From Fasciola hepatica (taxonomy: Eukaryota > Platyhelminthes > Trematoda > Plagiorchiida > Fasciolidae), in contig CANUEZ040000140.1 of the NCBI GenBank assembly GCA_948099385.1, positions 2,542,001 to 2,606,000 on the forward strand: a stretch of 64,000 nucleotides of DNA, written 5' to 3'. Shown here piece by piece: positions 10,370 to 22,222 of the stretch. The first letter of the stretch is position 1, and the number at the start of each line of letters is the position of its first letter. The notes beneath the pieces were generated by a model. It made no database searches. It saw only the letters and a program-made list of their open reading frames with translations, and was not told the DNA's origin. Both the position numbers and the translations under genes were made by a program.

Positions 10370-11900
10370 AATGCCTATCACCGGCCTGGGTTACTACACC
10401 GCTCTTCCGACGAGAGAGCACTGTCCGCGGTATTCAGTACTCTTTCATCATACGCAAACTAGGAGCGTTCGGTTCACCGGGACATCTTACTGGGCTGGCC
10501 ATTTCACAATACCGCTGTCAATCACAGCATATCCGAAATCGTCCAGTTACCATGGCCCCCATTATGTTCGGTCCCGTGGGCAGGATCATCGATATGCAGT
10601 GTGGAGCTAAGTCTTGTGAAGGGTTTTGGATGAGTCTTCGCATCAAGCATCCCACTGGAATGGTTTGTTTTTCTCTGGTAGAGAATGCAGGGAGATGCAA
10701 CTTGAGTGAAGTTTGTCACGAATCGGGAATGGTACTATGCCAATCGCAATGAAACTCTCATCTCGTTCATGTTTCTCGGAGTGGGACACGATGCAACTTG
10801 TTCGATCTTCTTCGGGTCTGTGTGGATGCCAGCAGCCGAGAATAAATGACCCAGATTAGTGAATTGCGACTAAATAGAATGGCACTTCTCAGGCTTCAAT
10901 CAAACGCCTACTTCTGCCAGTCTATCCCGGACGGCTTCTACGTTATTCACATGTTCCTTTTCAGAGGCCTCGAGTACAATAATGCCGTCCAGGTACACGA
11001 GACATTTATGTGGGGTTACGCATCCCAAGGCTAGTTGCCTCAGACGCTGGAATGTGGCGGGGGCATTCACCAACACTCGTATAATTCCGAAGATGTAGGA
11101 AACGCTGTCGTAAGTCGGGCCGCCTCGCCCACTTCCACTTGCCAATATCCCGAGGTTAGTTCCAACGTGCTAAAATGTTGCATGAGCCAGGGCGTCGAAA
11201 AGATCATCCATTCTTGGAAGCGGAAACGCATCATTTGTGGTCACTTGGTTCCATTCTCGATAGTCGGCATACGACCGGGGCCCGCCATTTTTCTTCCTTT
11301 CCAGGACTATGAACGCGGATTACGGAGAGTTAAATGGCAGAATTACGTTTCTTTCTTCCATTCGCTTGATAGCCTTTAGCAATTTGGGTATCTAAGGCAA
11401 CGATATGCGTCCTGGGAGAATCTTCATCGGTGGGGCATTTCCCGTGTCTATTCGATGTCTCAGTAGGCTCGTCCGTCCCAGTTGCACATTGTTCCGTGTG
11501 AAAAGGTTGGCATTTTTTTCAATTGTGCGTTCCAGCTCAATAACCGATCCGGACTTCACTCCCATCGGTTTTGAAGAATTTCGTAATAAATGACCGACCT
11601 GGGGAAGTGGACGATAGGTTTCATGCGGAGACGTTTATCTTCGGTTTCTGAGTGATATCGTATCACATTAATATTTTCAGAAGAGATGCCCTAAGATCAA
11701 CCGTGCCATTGGTCTCCTGCAAAAAGTCTAATCCAATTATGCATTCGAATGGCAAGTCCGGGGATATAAGGAATTTGTGTTTCATTCAATAGGCTCCTGG
11801 TTGGCGTTCCGTGTAGACTATTCCATCCGTCCTCATAGCAGAACCGTTCGCCGCAATGGGTCGATCATTGTAGGTATTCCGCGGTTAATCTTGTATGCAC
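10370..11900 (-). mobile_element. Ty3/Gypsy fragment, protease end to RT and start of RNase H, decayed
   Basis: On the minus strand broken frames spell, in order: the end of a retropepsin (ECIIGLDFL near 11740), a linker, RT with LVNAPATFQRL and the active site as YLDG instead of YLDD (near 10990), the post-RT tether, and the start of RNase H (a remnant of ASRTLSSEER near 10400). Many frameshifts and stops are present. This is a different Gypsy lineage from the element at 30-33 kb. It breaks off about where the opposed plus-strand fragment at 11930 takes up. Confidence 0.6.
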
Positions 11901-11929
11901 TGAGCAATATCCGTTCGTACCCGACTATG

Positions 11930-13328
11930 ATGAACCGGTATCTATCAAGCGAATGCGAACGAAATTACTGTACAACTAGGAGGGGAACGCTGACCCCTGA
12001 CTTCTTTTTAAGGCAGTATAGACACCATTTGACTGGCCGTAAATTCCTAGTCCGAACAGACCACCAATACCTGCTTTGGCTTTAAAACTTCAAGGATGCT
12101 GAAAGTTAGACTGCACGGTGGCAAGAAACTTTGCAAGAGTATGAGTCTGAGTGCCAACATCAACCCGGAAAGATGCATGACAATGCCTACGCGTTATCAG
12201 GACGACCCGCACGACATCACGGAGACTGCCCATTGTGTACCACTTAACATGTAGCAACAGCGAGGGTGCAACGGGCGAAATACGGACGGCGGCAAGCAGT
12301 TCAAGCAAACGACCCAGAAACAGCTCTGACTGGCGATCGATTACATTCAGGTGACCGACCAACGAGATGGCAGGGAACAGTTGTGAGGCTCGTTGTCTAT
12401 GAGCGATGAGGGGCCACACTTGGACAAAGAAGTCGTAAACTTCTGCAATACATGCGAATTCTGCGGCAGGTTCAAAAACCTACCTCATGGTCGCCGGGCC
12501 CCACTGCAAACAAAGATTGCTAGTACCCTGATGAACTGGTCGGTGTGCACATATTGGGCCCTCTACCTGACATCTTGATGAACCACCGATACATCCTCAT
12601 ACCGGTAGATTATTTCACAAAGTGATGCGAAACCATCCCACCGCGCAAGGCTCATGCAGCGACTTGGCGAATGCAATCCTGGATGGATGGTTATACGAAT
12701 GGGACGCACCTAACCAAGTCCACTCGGATCGAGGCTCAAAACTTCGAAAATGCACTGCTGAAGGAGCTATGTAGAGTTAGGCGTACACAAGACCACAACG
12801 ACAGCCTTCCACCTCCAAGGCAAAAGCCAAGTGGAAAGAACAAGTCGTTCCATCGACCGTCAGTCGCCGTTATCACGAAGTACGTCTCCAAAGGGATCAA
12901 CACTCTTGGGGGGGGGGGGGAATCAAATGACTCGCACTTAAATGGCAGCAGCGCATAAGTGCCAGGAAGAGTATTACGGCAAAAAGTCGCTTGGAAAGCC
13001 CATACAAGTCGTCAACAAAGTGCGGCTCCATAAATCCCAACCACACCCTGAAACACCGGCTAAACTACACAATGAATAGCGGGAACCTTATGCGGTCGAA
13101 CGAGTACTGTCCGGGGCAAACTGTTTGGTCTGAGACCTCAGAGGGTCCAACTCGTCATTTGTGGTGCATTTCAATCACCTTGTATCATATACACCATCCA
13201 GCCAATCTGAAGTGATTCGTAAAGAGACTGGTGGATCCGCCTGAGGTGATGATCGAATCAGAAGTGCTCAGTGAAGGAAGCAGCACGAAGGCGTTGGGAA
13301 CGACGCTTCCAGAGGAAGGGGAGCAGTG
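11930..13328 (+). mobile_element. Ty3/Gypsy fragment, RNase H and integrase, decayed
   Basis: Plus-strand frames give RNase H (FFLRQYRHHLTGRKFLV, RTDHQ near 12000-12080), then an integrase zinc-binding region (CNTCEFCGRF), then the catalytic core. There the usual VGVD is VGVH (12540), the second Asp block (equivalent of HSDRGSNFE, near 12720) is frame-shifted, and a QVER block survives in a shifted frame near 12830. A purine run AGAGGAAGGGGAG (13309-13321) may be the polypurine tract at the 3' LTR border. RTE copy 1 begins just after it. No LTR is visible. Confidence 0.55.
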
Positions 13329-14036
13329 AAGAGTTCCCTCTTTAATATTCAACCTTTGCCTTCTTTCCCCGACCACGTCTCTTTACCCCATCTATCCACC
13401 CATACTGCTCCCACTGACAACACGGCCGACACTCGCCACAGTTTAGTGTCACACAGTTTTGCGAATAATCCTCTGTCTTGTAACTCACATTTTTTCAAGC
13501 CTCGTCAGCCTCTGAATCTCGGCTCTTTCAACGTGCGTACACTCATGCAGGCCGGTCAGCAGGCGTGCCAAGCCCTCACAACGAATTCTCAGAAGATTGA
13601 TGTCTGCTGCGTAACTGAAACGCGCATACAGGATTCGAGCAGTGTGATTCAACTAACTGATCTTGGTATCTCGTCGAGATATTTTCTGCACTTTTCAGGA
13701 GACGAAGTAGCTCGAGCTGCGGGACAACGTGGTGTAGAAATAGTCTTGGCTGACAATGCCGAGTCTGCCCTCTTAGACTGGATCCCGATTAACAGTCGCT
13801 TATGTGCTGTGAGACTCCAGGGGTCAGTCGGCGTTCGAAAGGATAGTTGTGTTAAACGCAATTTGTTTGTGATCTCAGCATACGCCCCAACGAACTGCAA
13901 CTCAGACGAGCAGAAAGATAGGTTCTATGACGCACTCGCCACCCTCGTTCGCAGCAGTAAAGGTTCTGACATTGTAGTGCTAGCTGGTGAATTCAATGCA
14001 CAAGTTGGCAAACTTAGTGTGTCAGAAGCCTGTTAA
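13326..14036 (+). pseudogene. RTE copy 1 apurinic-type endonuclease domain
   Basis: The frame holds an APE-type endonuclease: LNLGSFNVRTLMQAGQQAC at the start, a CCVTETRI block (metal-binding Glu), the SAYAPT block, and VVLAGEFNAQVG, where the usual GDFN has become GEFN. The frame stops at 14036 before the C-terminal SDH motif, which lies in another frame (SDHALVLM near 14275). The Asp-to-Glu change and the premature stop make activity unlikely. Confidence 0.75.
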
Positions 14037-16697
14037 GTTGGGCGTTGTGCTGTACCCGCTGAACGTACAGATCACGGGGATAGACTTCTCCATTTTTGTG
14101 CAGACAATCAATTATTCTTGTCTAGAACCAATTTCTGACAGCTCGCGTCGCACAGCGTCATGGAGCTCTAACTATACAAGTACTCTAAGCCAGATTGATC
14201 ATATCGCCGTAAGATACTGGTGGCACAGTTCTGTTCAGAACTGTAGATCTTACTGGTTCATGTACGTAGAGTCGGACCATGCATTAGTTTTAATGTGATT
14301 ATCTCTCCATCTCCATGGTCATCGCCGCAAACCGCAAACCCGGTTAGCCGTGCAACGTGTGCGATCCATAAGTACGCACCCGTTATGAGCAGAAGTTAGC
14401 ACATGAGCTAGGATCTACGACGAACAGTAATGTAGATGAGCATTGGGCTCATATCAAACAGGCGATGCACTTTGCATCAGGTTTTGTCTGTAGTCCTAGA
14501 TCCGATGTCCATCACAGACACTGGATTTCTCAAGAGTCGTTGAGTATAATGGAGCAAAAACGTCAGCTGTCGAACTGTAAGGAGATGAATAAGACATGAA
14601 GACATCTACAGAAGCAGATTACGGAAAGCCTTAAGAAGGATCGCGAAAATTGGTGGGTCAAGGTAGCCGAAGAAATGGAAATAGCAGCTGCTTCAGGTAA
14701 CAGTCAAAGGCTGTTTGGACTTATTCGTGACACCGGTGGACTGCACACCCAGGTCAGTGAGACGATTTGTGATAGAAATGAAGAACTCATTCATGGCAAA
14801 CAGCAAAGGCTGGACCGTTGGGCCGAATATTTAAGGAGCAGTTTAGCTGGCCGCTCGCGAATGTAGTTACTCCGACCTCAGTAACTGCGAATCCTTGGTG
14901 AGTATCACTTATGTCCCCATCGGAAATGGAAGGAGAGTCATGTATTCTATTACTAAAGCATAGGAAAGCGGCCGGTCCCGATGAACTTCACCCAGTTCTT
15001 TTTCAAACTGGCGGAAATTTTTTGATAAAACCACTTACCGCTTTGCTCTGTGACATTTGGAACGAAGAGCGTATTCCGGTAATATGGAAAGAGTCATTGA
15101 TTGTTCCCATCTTCAAGAAAGGAATACGCAATGACTGTAGTAACCATCGTGGGATTAGCTTAATTCCAATTGTCACCAAGGTATTAGTCTTAATTCTACT
15201 GCACCGTCTGACGCCCACTCGCGAGACGAATGCCCGCAAACAGCAGGCTGGATTCCGCCCAGGTCGAGGATGCATCGACCAGATTTTTACTCTTCGTCAA
15301 CTACTTGAAACAAGTCACACGCACCGTCGACCGACAATAATGATTTTCTTAGACTTGAAAGGCACCTTCGATTCAGCTGATCGAACAGCTCTTTTCAGTG
15401 CTCTTGAGCGAAAAGGTATGCCCCAGAAGTTCGTGAACCTACTGAGATCATTGTATTCTCATACTACTGGTCGCGTAAGAGTTTACGGTGAACTATCCGG
15501 TCGGTTCGAAACGACCAGTGGTGTTCGACAGGGATGTCTCATTTCGCCATTCCTGTTCAACTTCGTCATGGACGAAATAATGGAGAGTGCGTTGCCAAGT
15601 CTCCAGGATGTAGGCGTCGATCTAGGAAATAGTGGAACGCTGTGTGACCTAGATTACGCAGACGACGTTGTCTGCTTGTTCGAATGCACGGAACATGCTC
15701 AACGTGCACTAGATAGACTCACAAGAGCTGTAGTTTCATTCGGCAAGCGCTTTGCACCTTCAAAGTGTAAAGTGATGTTGCAAGACTGGTCGTTAACGAT
15801 TCCGAGCTTGATGCTCGATGGGCAAGTGCTGGCAATTGTCGACCACTTTACCTACCTCGGCAGCAGCTTGACGACTGATGGGAGTACGGTAGTAGAGATG
15901 AGCACGCGGATATCCAAGGCTCGAGGGACGTACGTCGGACTGAAGCACCTGTGGCGTCAACCTGATATTTCACTGAAGTTGAAATGTCGCGTGTATTGTG
16001 CCACAGTGTGTTCAGTTTTGTTGTATGGTTGCGAGGAAGGTCTGCGTGTGAAAGACATTCGTCGTCTTGAAGTTTTCGACCACTGTTGTTTGCGTAGTAT
16101 CGCCAAGATTGGGTAGAATAGCCGGGTGAGCAATGCTGAGTTCAGAAATCGAGTGTTGGGTATTAATTCGGAGAACGTTCTGTCACAGCGTATCCAACTT
16201 AGTAGACTTCGTTGGTTAGGGCACGTGTTATGTATGACTAACACACACCTACCATACCGTGTCCTATTTTCCGATCCTCCCAGGGAATGGCAAAAACCAC
16301 GTGGAGGTCAACAGATGACGTGGCAATGAGGAATGAGAAGATTTACATCGAAATTAGGAAGAGTAGGTGCCTCACATCTTCGTGGTTGGGGTCCAAAAGA
16401 TCCATCAACCAGTTGGCTGGAGACACTGAAGGATGTGGCTGCGAACCGCGAACAGTGGCGATCGTGTTGTCACTTTCTATCGAATCAGAATAACTGATCG
16501 ATGTTTGTTTGTACAGTTAGACTGTGTATTCCGTGTGTTGGCTCCTAGGGTGTTTTTTTCTTCTTCCTCCCATGTAGGTCCACTTCCTATCCATCTTTCA
16601 TATTCATACTTTCTAATTCAGCGTGCAATATGGTGAGAAAGGCAGTGGTCAGTGGGGCTTGCCCTATTGTTTAACGCTGTACGATGATGATGATGAT
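13330..16697 (+). mobile_element. RTE-clade non-LTR retrotransposon, copy 1 (SR2-like)
   Basis: A nearly full internal length of an RTE-type element: endonuclease, a degraded middle (14040-14900), reverse transcriptase, a C-terminal region (16126-16490) and a 3' end in GAT triplets. The 5' end begins at AGAGTTCCCTC, shared with copy 3. Its 3' 2.6 kb is matched by copy 2 (23489-26105) on the opposite strand, with identical translated RT. It is flanked 5' by the end of a Gypsy element and 3' by the region downstream of PNPO. Confidence 0.85.
14911..16116 (+). pseudogene. RTE copy 1 reverse transcriptase domain
   Basis: A 401-codon open frame with the RT blocks in order: KAAGPDELHP, RGISLIP, QAGFRPGRGC, LDLKGTFDSADR (usually LDLKAAFDS), SGVRQGCLISPFLFN, and the catalytic DYADDVVCLF, then the thumb (SKCKVML, YLGSSLTTDG) and LLYGCE. 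The frame is open but separated from the endonuclease by stops, and its C-terminus is cut by a stop after SIAKIG; the rest (LSQRIQLSRLRWLGH) continues in another frame from 16126. A minimal RT fold may be encoded, but the element as a whole is defective. Confidence 0.85.
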
Positions 16698-16701
16698 GAT
16701 G
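16681..16701 (+). repeat. (GAT)n 3' tail of RTE copy 1
   Basis: Six GAT units at the 3' end of the element. RTE elements typically end in short microsatellites rather than poly(A). Copies 2 and 3 end in the same triplet. Confidence 0.85.
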
Positions 16702-17418
16702 AGTGCAAGGTGGAAGGGAAAATGATTGCCTTCAAATAACTGATTTGTCTATTCACTGACAACCGTCTTTTTTCCGTGGTATCTCAGATCGCATTACATG
16801 CGTTGTGTCGAACCCAGAGCCACAAGATAATAAGTGTGGAAACCAGGACAGCACATCCCTTACGTAACAATATCATTTTGTATTATTGTCATTCCATTTA
16901 CTGATAGTGCTGCTACGTGTGTCTTAATACAAGTTGCATTGAAGACGTCAACGGTTCTTCCTTTCTGACATATTACGCAACCTACAAAATAATGGGTTTT
17001 TTCGAGTACTGTGAAATTTTGAATCTTAGGATGAGAGTCTATCTGCTACGGGGAGTTTGTGGTCGACGGATCTTGACGTGGATCTTCTAGGCCCCGTCCA
17101 CTGAAGCTGGTAGGACTCGAACATCCTGAATACGCTCGGTGTGCCGACCCGTCTGCCCAGCCACAAATAAGAACAGTGACGCGCAGAGCAGGAACCGGAG
17201 AGGTGTCCCGCTGGGACAGTGGTGTTTCTCCTACCTGTCACTCTCAATATCCCAGCAGAATGAAAGATGACAAATATGTGTGAATCACTCGAACATGGTT
17301 GATCATGCACAATTAGGACAAAAAAGTTACAATAAGCGCATTTTGGTAAGTGGTTTGATCAAGTAAAGGAAAAAGGAGCCAAGTTAGACTGCTGCGTGCA
17401 ACAAATTCGGACACTTTT
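16702..17418. other. PNPO 3' flank
   Basis: Region between the PNPO stop codon (minus strand) and the RTE 3' tail. The PNPO 3' UTR must lie here, but I see no clear AATAAA on the minus strand close to the stop. No other coding potential is supported. Confidence 0.4.
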
Positions 17419-17590
17419 TTACGGAGCTAAACGTTCATAGCACCAATCACCCTCGCCTCGTGTGGCCAAACCAGATGCAACTGCCTCATCCTCGGTCCCC
17501 TGAATGCGGCGAAAACGGATTCGGTCGTGCAATCGGTTACTTTGTCCCTGCCAGAACTCGACGGCCAATGGATAGAGCACATAGCCACCC
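17419..17590 (-). CDS. PNPO: PNPO exon 6 (C-terminus of pyridoxine-5'-phosphate oxidase)
   Basis: Last exon of the FMN-dependent enzyme that oxidises pyridoxine or pyridoxamine 5'-phosphate to pyridoxal 5'-phosphate with O2. The acceptor is TTGCCCTTCAATTTAG (AG at 17591-17592). The first base completes the Trp of the W-G-G motif from exon 5. The 56 residues contain [23 protein letters not shown] and the C-terminal [10 protein letters not shown], all hallmark PNPO segments; the Arg and His of RLHDR contact substrate and FMN in the family. It ends on TAA at 17419-17421. The (TA)n array in the preceding intron begins about 95 bases upstream of this exon. Confidence 0.95.
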
Positions 17591-17682
17591 CTAAATTGAA
17601 GGGCAAACAAAAAACCGAAAAAGAAATCGAGTAGACAGGTTTTCGGTGTCACAGATAGAAAAAATACTTAAGCTGCGAGTTT

Positions 17683-17799
<117 letters not shown>

Positions 17800-18299
17800 T
17801 GTGTCGGTTTTTACCCAACCCACTCTGTTATTTCCTAACAACTGTCTGGGTTACTTGACTAGGCCTTACCGCTTGGGCGTGTATCTCTTTCTCTTTGCCT
17901 GTGCGAAATACTAACCTCTGACCTTCCCATTTTGATCACACCGTTTTCTGGTAGCCATGATATCGCGCTTGTGTATGTGTTCCCTCAGGCGATCACTGAC
18001 TGGTCAAACGCTTCTCATGATTAACGACTTTCTTTATGAACCATTTAACCTGCTCCTGTATCGCCGTTTGGTGCGCTTCCCCTTCATTTTTGTTTCGGCG
18101 TTTTGAAGTCTTTTCACTGTCAAGATTCTGTAGTCGGTTTGCCCAAAACTTGTTCTTGTTTCATAATTTGTTCTACAGTACACGCAATGAAGCGAGCTTG
18201 TTCGCTCCGTGAGCCTCGGGGTTCGTTTATCTCATTTATACTTTTATGCGGCTATCTCCTAATGTAACGAGGACGACAACACGCGGTAGGATACTTGTA

Positions 18300-20660
18300 T
18301 TTCAACGGCCAAACAAGTCAAGTCATGAAACACACAATCGTTTATATAGGCCCTTTTCCAGACTGCGCGGCACCAACATTGCTCTTGTGTCTGCTTGAGT
18401 GCTTTGAGTGCATTCTGGCCAGTTGCTCGTGGCCGATAGCTTGCTTCTCTTGGGCGTCATTGCTCTTTGGTTGGTCCGATTGTCTCAGTTGACGGCTTGA
18501 TCGGCAGCTCCTCACCTGGGCTATCTTGCTGGTTGCCGGAGATCCCGCTCTTTCCCTTCTGGTAGTTTGTATGCCTCCTTTTGTCTGCTTCGGGATGTCT
18601 CCGACATTGTTGCCGTCTGTTCCTTTGTCAGCGGCCCTCGTCTGGTTCGTTCGTTCTCCTCGATATTCACGTAGTTCCCTTGCCTCAGTATTCCCCGTTA
18701 CACTAATAGTGAATGAGCCGGCTTCATGGATGTCACGGATTGCGCCTGCCCACAAACGGCGGTCAGAGGTGAGATCGGAACACAGGGAGATCCGGTTCTG
18801 GTTCCATAGGGGAGCACCTGATGAGCGGCAACGACCGCGAAACCAGTCGTGTGCTTCCGGGGAAATTTTGTCCTATCATCCAGATAAAATAACATACTAC
18901 TTACATAAATAAGACTGGAGTTCCAATTGCTCGACTTCCGATTTGACAGTGTTGATCTATGTTTTCAGTTGTCCTCCAAGGTGACAGCGCCAACCTTGGC
19001 GTGGGACAGGTGACAGACACTGTTTTGAGAGTTCGGTGTCTGGGTGTAGCAAGATGTTTCCAAACCATTGCAAATATCGCCGTTTAAGGAATACCGACAA
19101 TTTTTCAATGTCGAAACAACGTTCTTTTATTGTGCCGTTTGATACCTCATCACATCAGGTCACTTTGACGATCATTCGCGGGCATTGGTGACCAAATGCT
19201 CCCAGCTTCTCGATGTCCTCGATGCGTAATGGCTACGTTTTGCAACCGCAGGTTAGTATGGGGCGGCTGATAGCTTGGAAGATGCGGATTTTGGTTCGGA
19301 GACTGATCTTGTTTCGCCCTTAGAATGACTTACTTAACTGAGAAAATGCCCTCCTGGTGTTGTCAATTCGCACTTTTACTTAATCCTTGACTTGACCGTT
19401 TGAGAAGATTGTCGAGCCCAGATACCTGAATGTATGTATATGCTCAATTAGCTTGCCGCTGGTGTATATTGGTTGTGCGGACTGCGCAGTGCAAGTCGAA
19501 AAGATTTTAATCTTCGAGTCCTATGGTTTTCGTGAAGAAAAGTTCACGATTCAGAATCAACTGTTGGGCAGTCGGACTGTCCCCTAGGATAACAATATCG
19601 TCCGCGAATTCCAAATCAGAAGTCAGAAACAGGTTTGCACAATGTATCCTGGACAGTTTCGCTGCATCTGTACACGTGAATACTGCAGTCAATGTGATTT
19701 TATATAGCCAGTAAAACAGCCAACGAAACTCTCAATCCACTTCGATCTTGCCTCAGTTTCAGTGGTTATTTTAGTGACTATATAAAATCACGCCGGCTGT
19801 AGTGTGAACGATGCAGCGAAATGGTCCAGGACACATTATGCAAACCTATGTTTCTGACTTCTCTTTCCAAATTTGTGACGGGATATCATTGTTTCCAATT
19901 CCAAATCAACTAGGAAAACGTCTGGGCCGAGCTGTACACTATGGCACGCGATGAGCGCTTGCCGCATTACCTAGCCCATAGCGTAGCTGAATGGAATTGG
20001 CGACAACGGGCAACCCTGTCGAACACCGGATTTGATAGAGAACTCGCCGTATTTCTTTCCGTGAAATCGTATTCTTGTGCGCGTAGTTGAGCATTACGAT
20101 TTCATGAGACTGACAATTTTTTATGCCATGCCGTCTGCTTGCAGATGGTCCATAAAGCGTGTCTGTCAACTGAGTCGAACGCTGTATGAAAATCAACGAG
20201 TCCGTGCAGGTCCGTGCATCCCCTGCCTCCGCGGAAGCCTCCTTGATTGGGACGAGCGCGTGCGTTTCCCACGGTAAAGAAGCGGTTCAGTCGGAGCACG
20301 GGTAATGCCTTCACAATCATGTCGATCAGGCTGATTCCGTTCTAGTTGTCGCACATCGTCCTATCAGCCTTTTTGGGAGAGGGAGAAATATCGAGGTTCC
20401 CCAGTCCGTGGAAAATTGTTCGTTTTCCCAAATCGAACAGAACAGTGTGGAGGAGCACTAGCAGTGTCGGAAGGCAGGGTTTATATAACTCCGGTCCAAT
20501 GCCGTCTCCTCCGGGGACCTTTCGGTTCTTTAGATTGTGTGTCACAGCAGCAATGTCCTCTAGGGACAGTGGGCTAATAGCGATTTCGTAGCTTCCGCTC
20601 TGGATTATGGGAATTTGACTTGTCAAGCTTGCTGTGGGACGGTTCAGATGCACAAAGTGC
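18300..20660 (-). mobile_element. RTE-type non-LTR retrotransposon, family 2, decayed
   Basis: Minus-strand broken frames carry RT blocks: LKNRKVPGGDGIGPELY (about 20530), NGISLIDMI (20330), RPNQGGFRGGRGCTD (20240), a FHTAFDSVDR block (20170), and LEFADDIVILG (19610). A C-terminal TSDRRLWAGAIRDIHEAG follows near 18730. Several stops and frameshifts are present. The sequence is distinct from the RTE copies at 13, 23 and 40 kb. It sits inside PNPO intron 5 in the same orientation as the gene. The 3' limit is uncertain. Confidence 0.7.
19765..19900 (+). repeat. Inverted partial duplicate of RTE family 2 RT segment
   Basis: This plus-strand stretch (GATGCAGCGAAATGGTCCAG and on) is an imperfect inverted copy of 19577-19712, covering the sequence around the FADD block. 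The pair forms a foldback with arms of about 130 bases and a loop of about 55. Confidence 0.7.
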
Positions 20661-21364
20661 TCGATCTACCTTTGCATCTTCTTCCGCTGTCCCGGGATCA
20701 GCTGCCCGGTAGCGTCGCGAAGGGATGGTTCTACTCACTGTCGCCTGCCGGGTGCACTGAGAATGAGATGGAAGAGTCCTGAGAAACCACCACAGTTAGC
20801 CGCCGCCATTATACTGTTCGCGATTTCGGTAGACAGGTCTCTCCTCTTGTTTTTATTTGTCTTACAATCGCCCACTTGCTTTTTCGTATAATAAATGAAG
20901 GAAGTAACTGATTAACTATTGTATTTCTTTATTCTCGCGGTGAGTGCATTTTCACAGTGAATGATGAAAACCCAATACTTGAAGTTACAACTGAGAGGAT
21001 GGGCCGTTGGAAGTTTAGCCATGACAACTGGTTAAAACCTGATTACTAACTGTTGCTATGATGTCCATCGGCTCTATTAGACAATGAGACCCACTGAAAA
21101 ACCTGATACACCATCAAGTTCATTTAAACAGCGTGAAATCCGACGAACACACGAATAGTGATCTCCAGGGAATGAGAAATCTATGTTTCATTCACTGCAC
21201 TGCTGATCGAACCTTCGGCTTATGGCTCCTGGATGGGATCCAAATAGCCAGTTTGACTCAGAATTGAGCAAGCGAGTTTCAGATTCGCATACAACTCGCA
21301 ATCATGAACACTACTCTTCGGTCGATACAAAACGCAGACATACAAGCGCAACAATCACATGACT
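20661..21364. other. Intronic sequence without recognised feature
   Basis: Part of PNPO intron 5. The start may be 5' sequence of RTE family 2. I see no other supported element. Confidence 0.4.
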
Positions 21365-21484
21365 CATGAGAACAGAGAGAAGACATAAGTCGCGAGATGC
21401 AAGCATTTCGTTTACTCTTGTCAACCGCGGACGTAAAACGTGTCAGTATATATATACATGGTACAGTAGGGGGGTTAGTGCAAC
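21365..21484 (-). repeat. Left inverted terminal repeat of the Penelope-like element
   Basis: About 120 bases, near-perfect inverted copy of 22223-22340; I see one substitution and one TA length difference. Read on the minus strand it has the same polarity as the right arm. PLE copies are known to carry terminal repeats (pLTRs) in direct or inverted arrangement. Confidence 0.9.
21389..21430 (-). ncRNA. Hammerhead-ribozyme-like motif, left arm
   Basis: Minus-strand sequence identical to the motif at 22275-22316 and folding the same way (described there). Family knowledge: hammerhead motifs occur in the terminal repeats of many Penelope-like elements. Here the core departs from consensus, so self-cleavage is uncertain. 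Confidence 0.4.
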
Positions 21485-22196
21485 AGAGCCCAGAAAATCT
21501 GTACAGAAGATCAAATACAAAACGAAGAGGAGTTCATAAAAAGAACGCTGCTGGCTAACGGTTATCCGGAGAACTTTATCGGACAACATCAGAGGCCGAG
21601 ACTTGTGCGCGCGAAAACAATGAACGTGGAAAAGAAGCAAGTTTTTATCACTTTGCCTTTTAAAGGAGATCACTTATTCAATCAAATAAATTGTAATCTC
21701 AAGTCAGCTCTAAGGCACACATACACAGCGGCGCAGTTGCATTTGCGGCAGACGACCAAAAGGTTATGTCTTCAAAATCACTCAAACAGTCTTGCTGATC
21801 CCAATGTCTCACATATTGTCTATCAGTTCACTTGCAGTTGCGGTGACGTATACATTGGCAGGACGGATCGCTGCTTGACTCAACGAGTGTCAGAACATAC
21901 CCAAATGGCTGTTAAACTTGATGACGCAACCTGCTGGGGCAATACACAAGGACGTGAAATCGCCAGCTTCTTCGATTACAAGACACTTGATTGCATCAAG
22001 TCACAAAGTTGACCTGACCCAGAGTTTCAAAACATTGTTGCACAATCCAGCACCGAAACTATTAGCGTTCAGTGAAGCTATTCTAATCATAATGCATCAG
22101 CCAGCACTCTGTGCACAAAAAACGATTGACCCAAAATGTTTGTTCACCCTGGCGTTAACACGACAGACTTCACTCTCCCCAACGTACGTACTGTAA
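21482..22196 (+). pseudogene. Penelope-like element GIY-YIG endonuclease, 5'-truncated
   Basis: A frame open from 21482 to 22012 without needing a start codon. It begins with the linker that follows RT in Penelope-like elements (EEFIKRTLLANGYPENFI, then VFITLPFKGD), continues through a Cys/His-rich stretch to HIVYQFTCSCGDVYIGRTDR, the GIY-YIG nuclease signature with its downstream Arg (QRVSEH). A frameshift around 21915-21960 moves the end of the domain (SSITRHLIASSH, then LAFSEAILI) to another frame, ending about 22196. The RT that should precede it is missing. The fragment lies exactly between two inverted terminal repeats in PNPO intron 5. Confidence 0.8.
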
Positions 22197-22222
22197 GAGC
22201 TTTCGATCGTGCCTACTTTACT

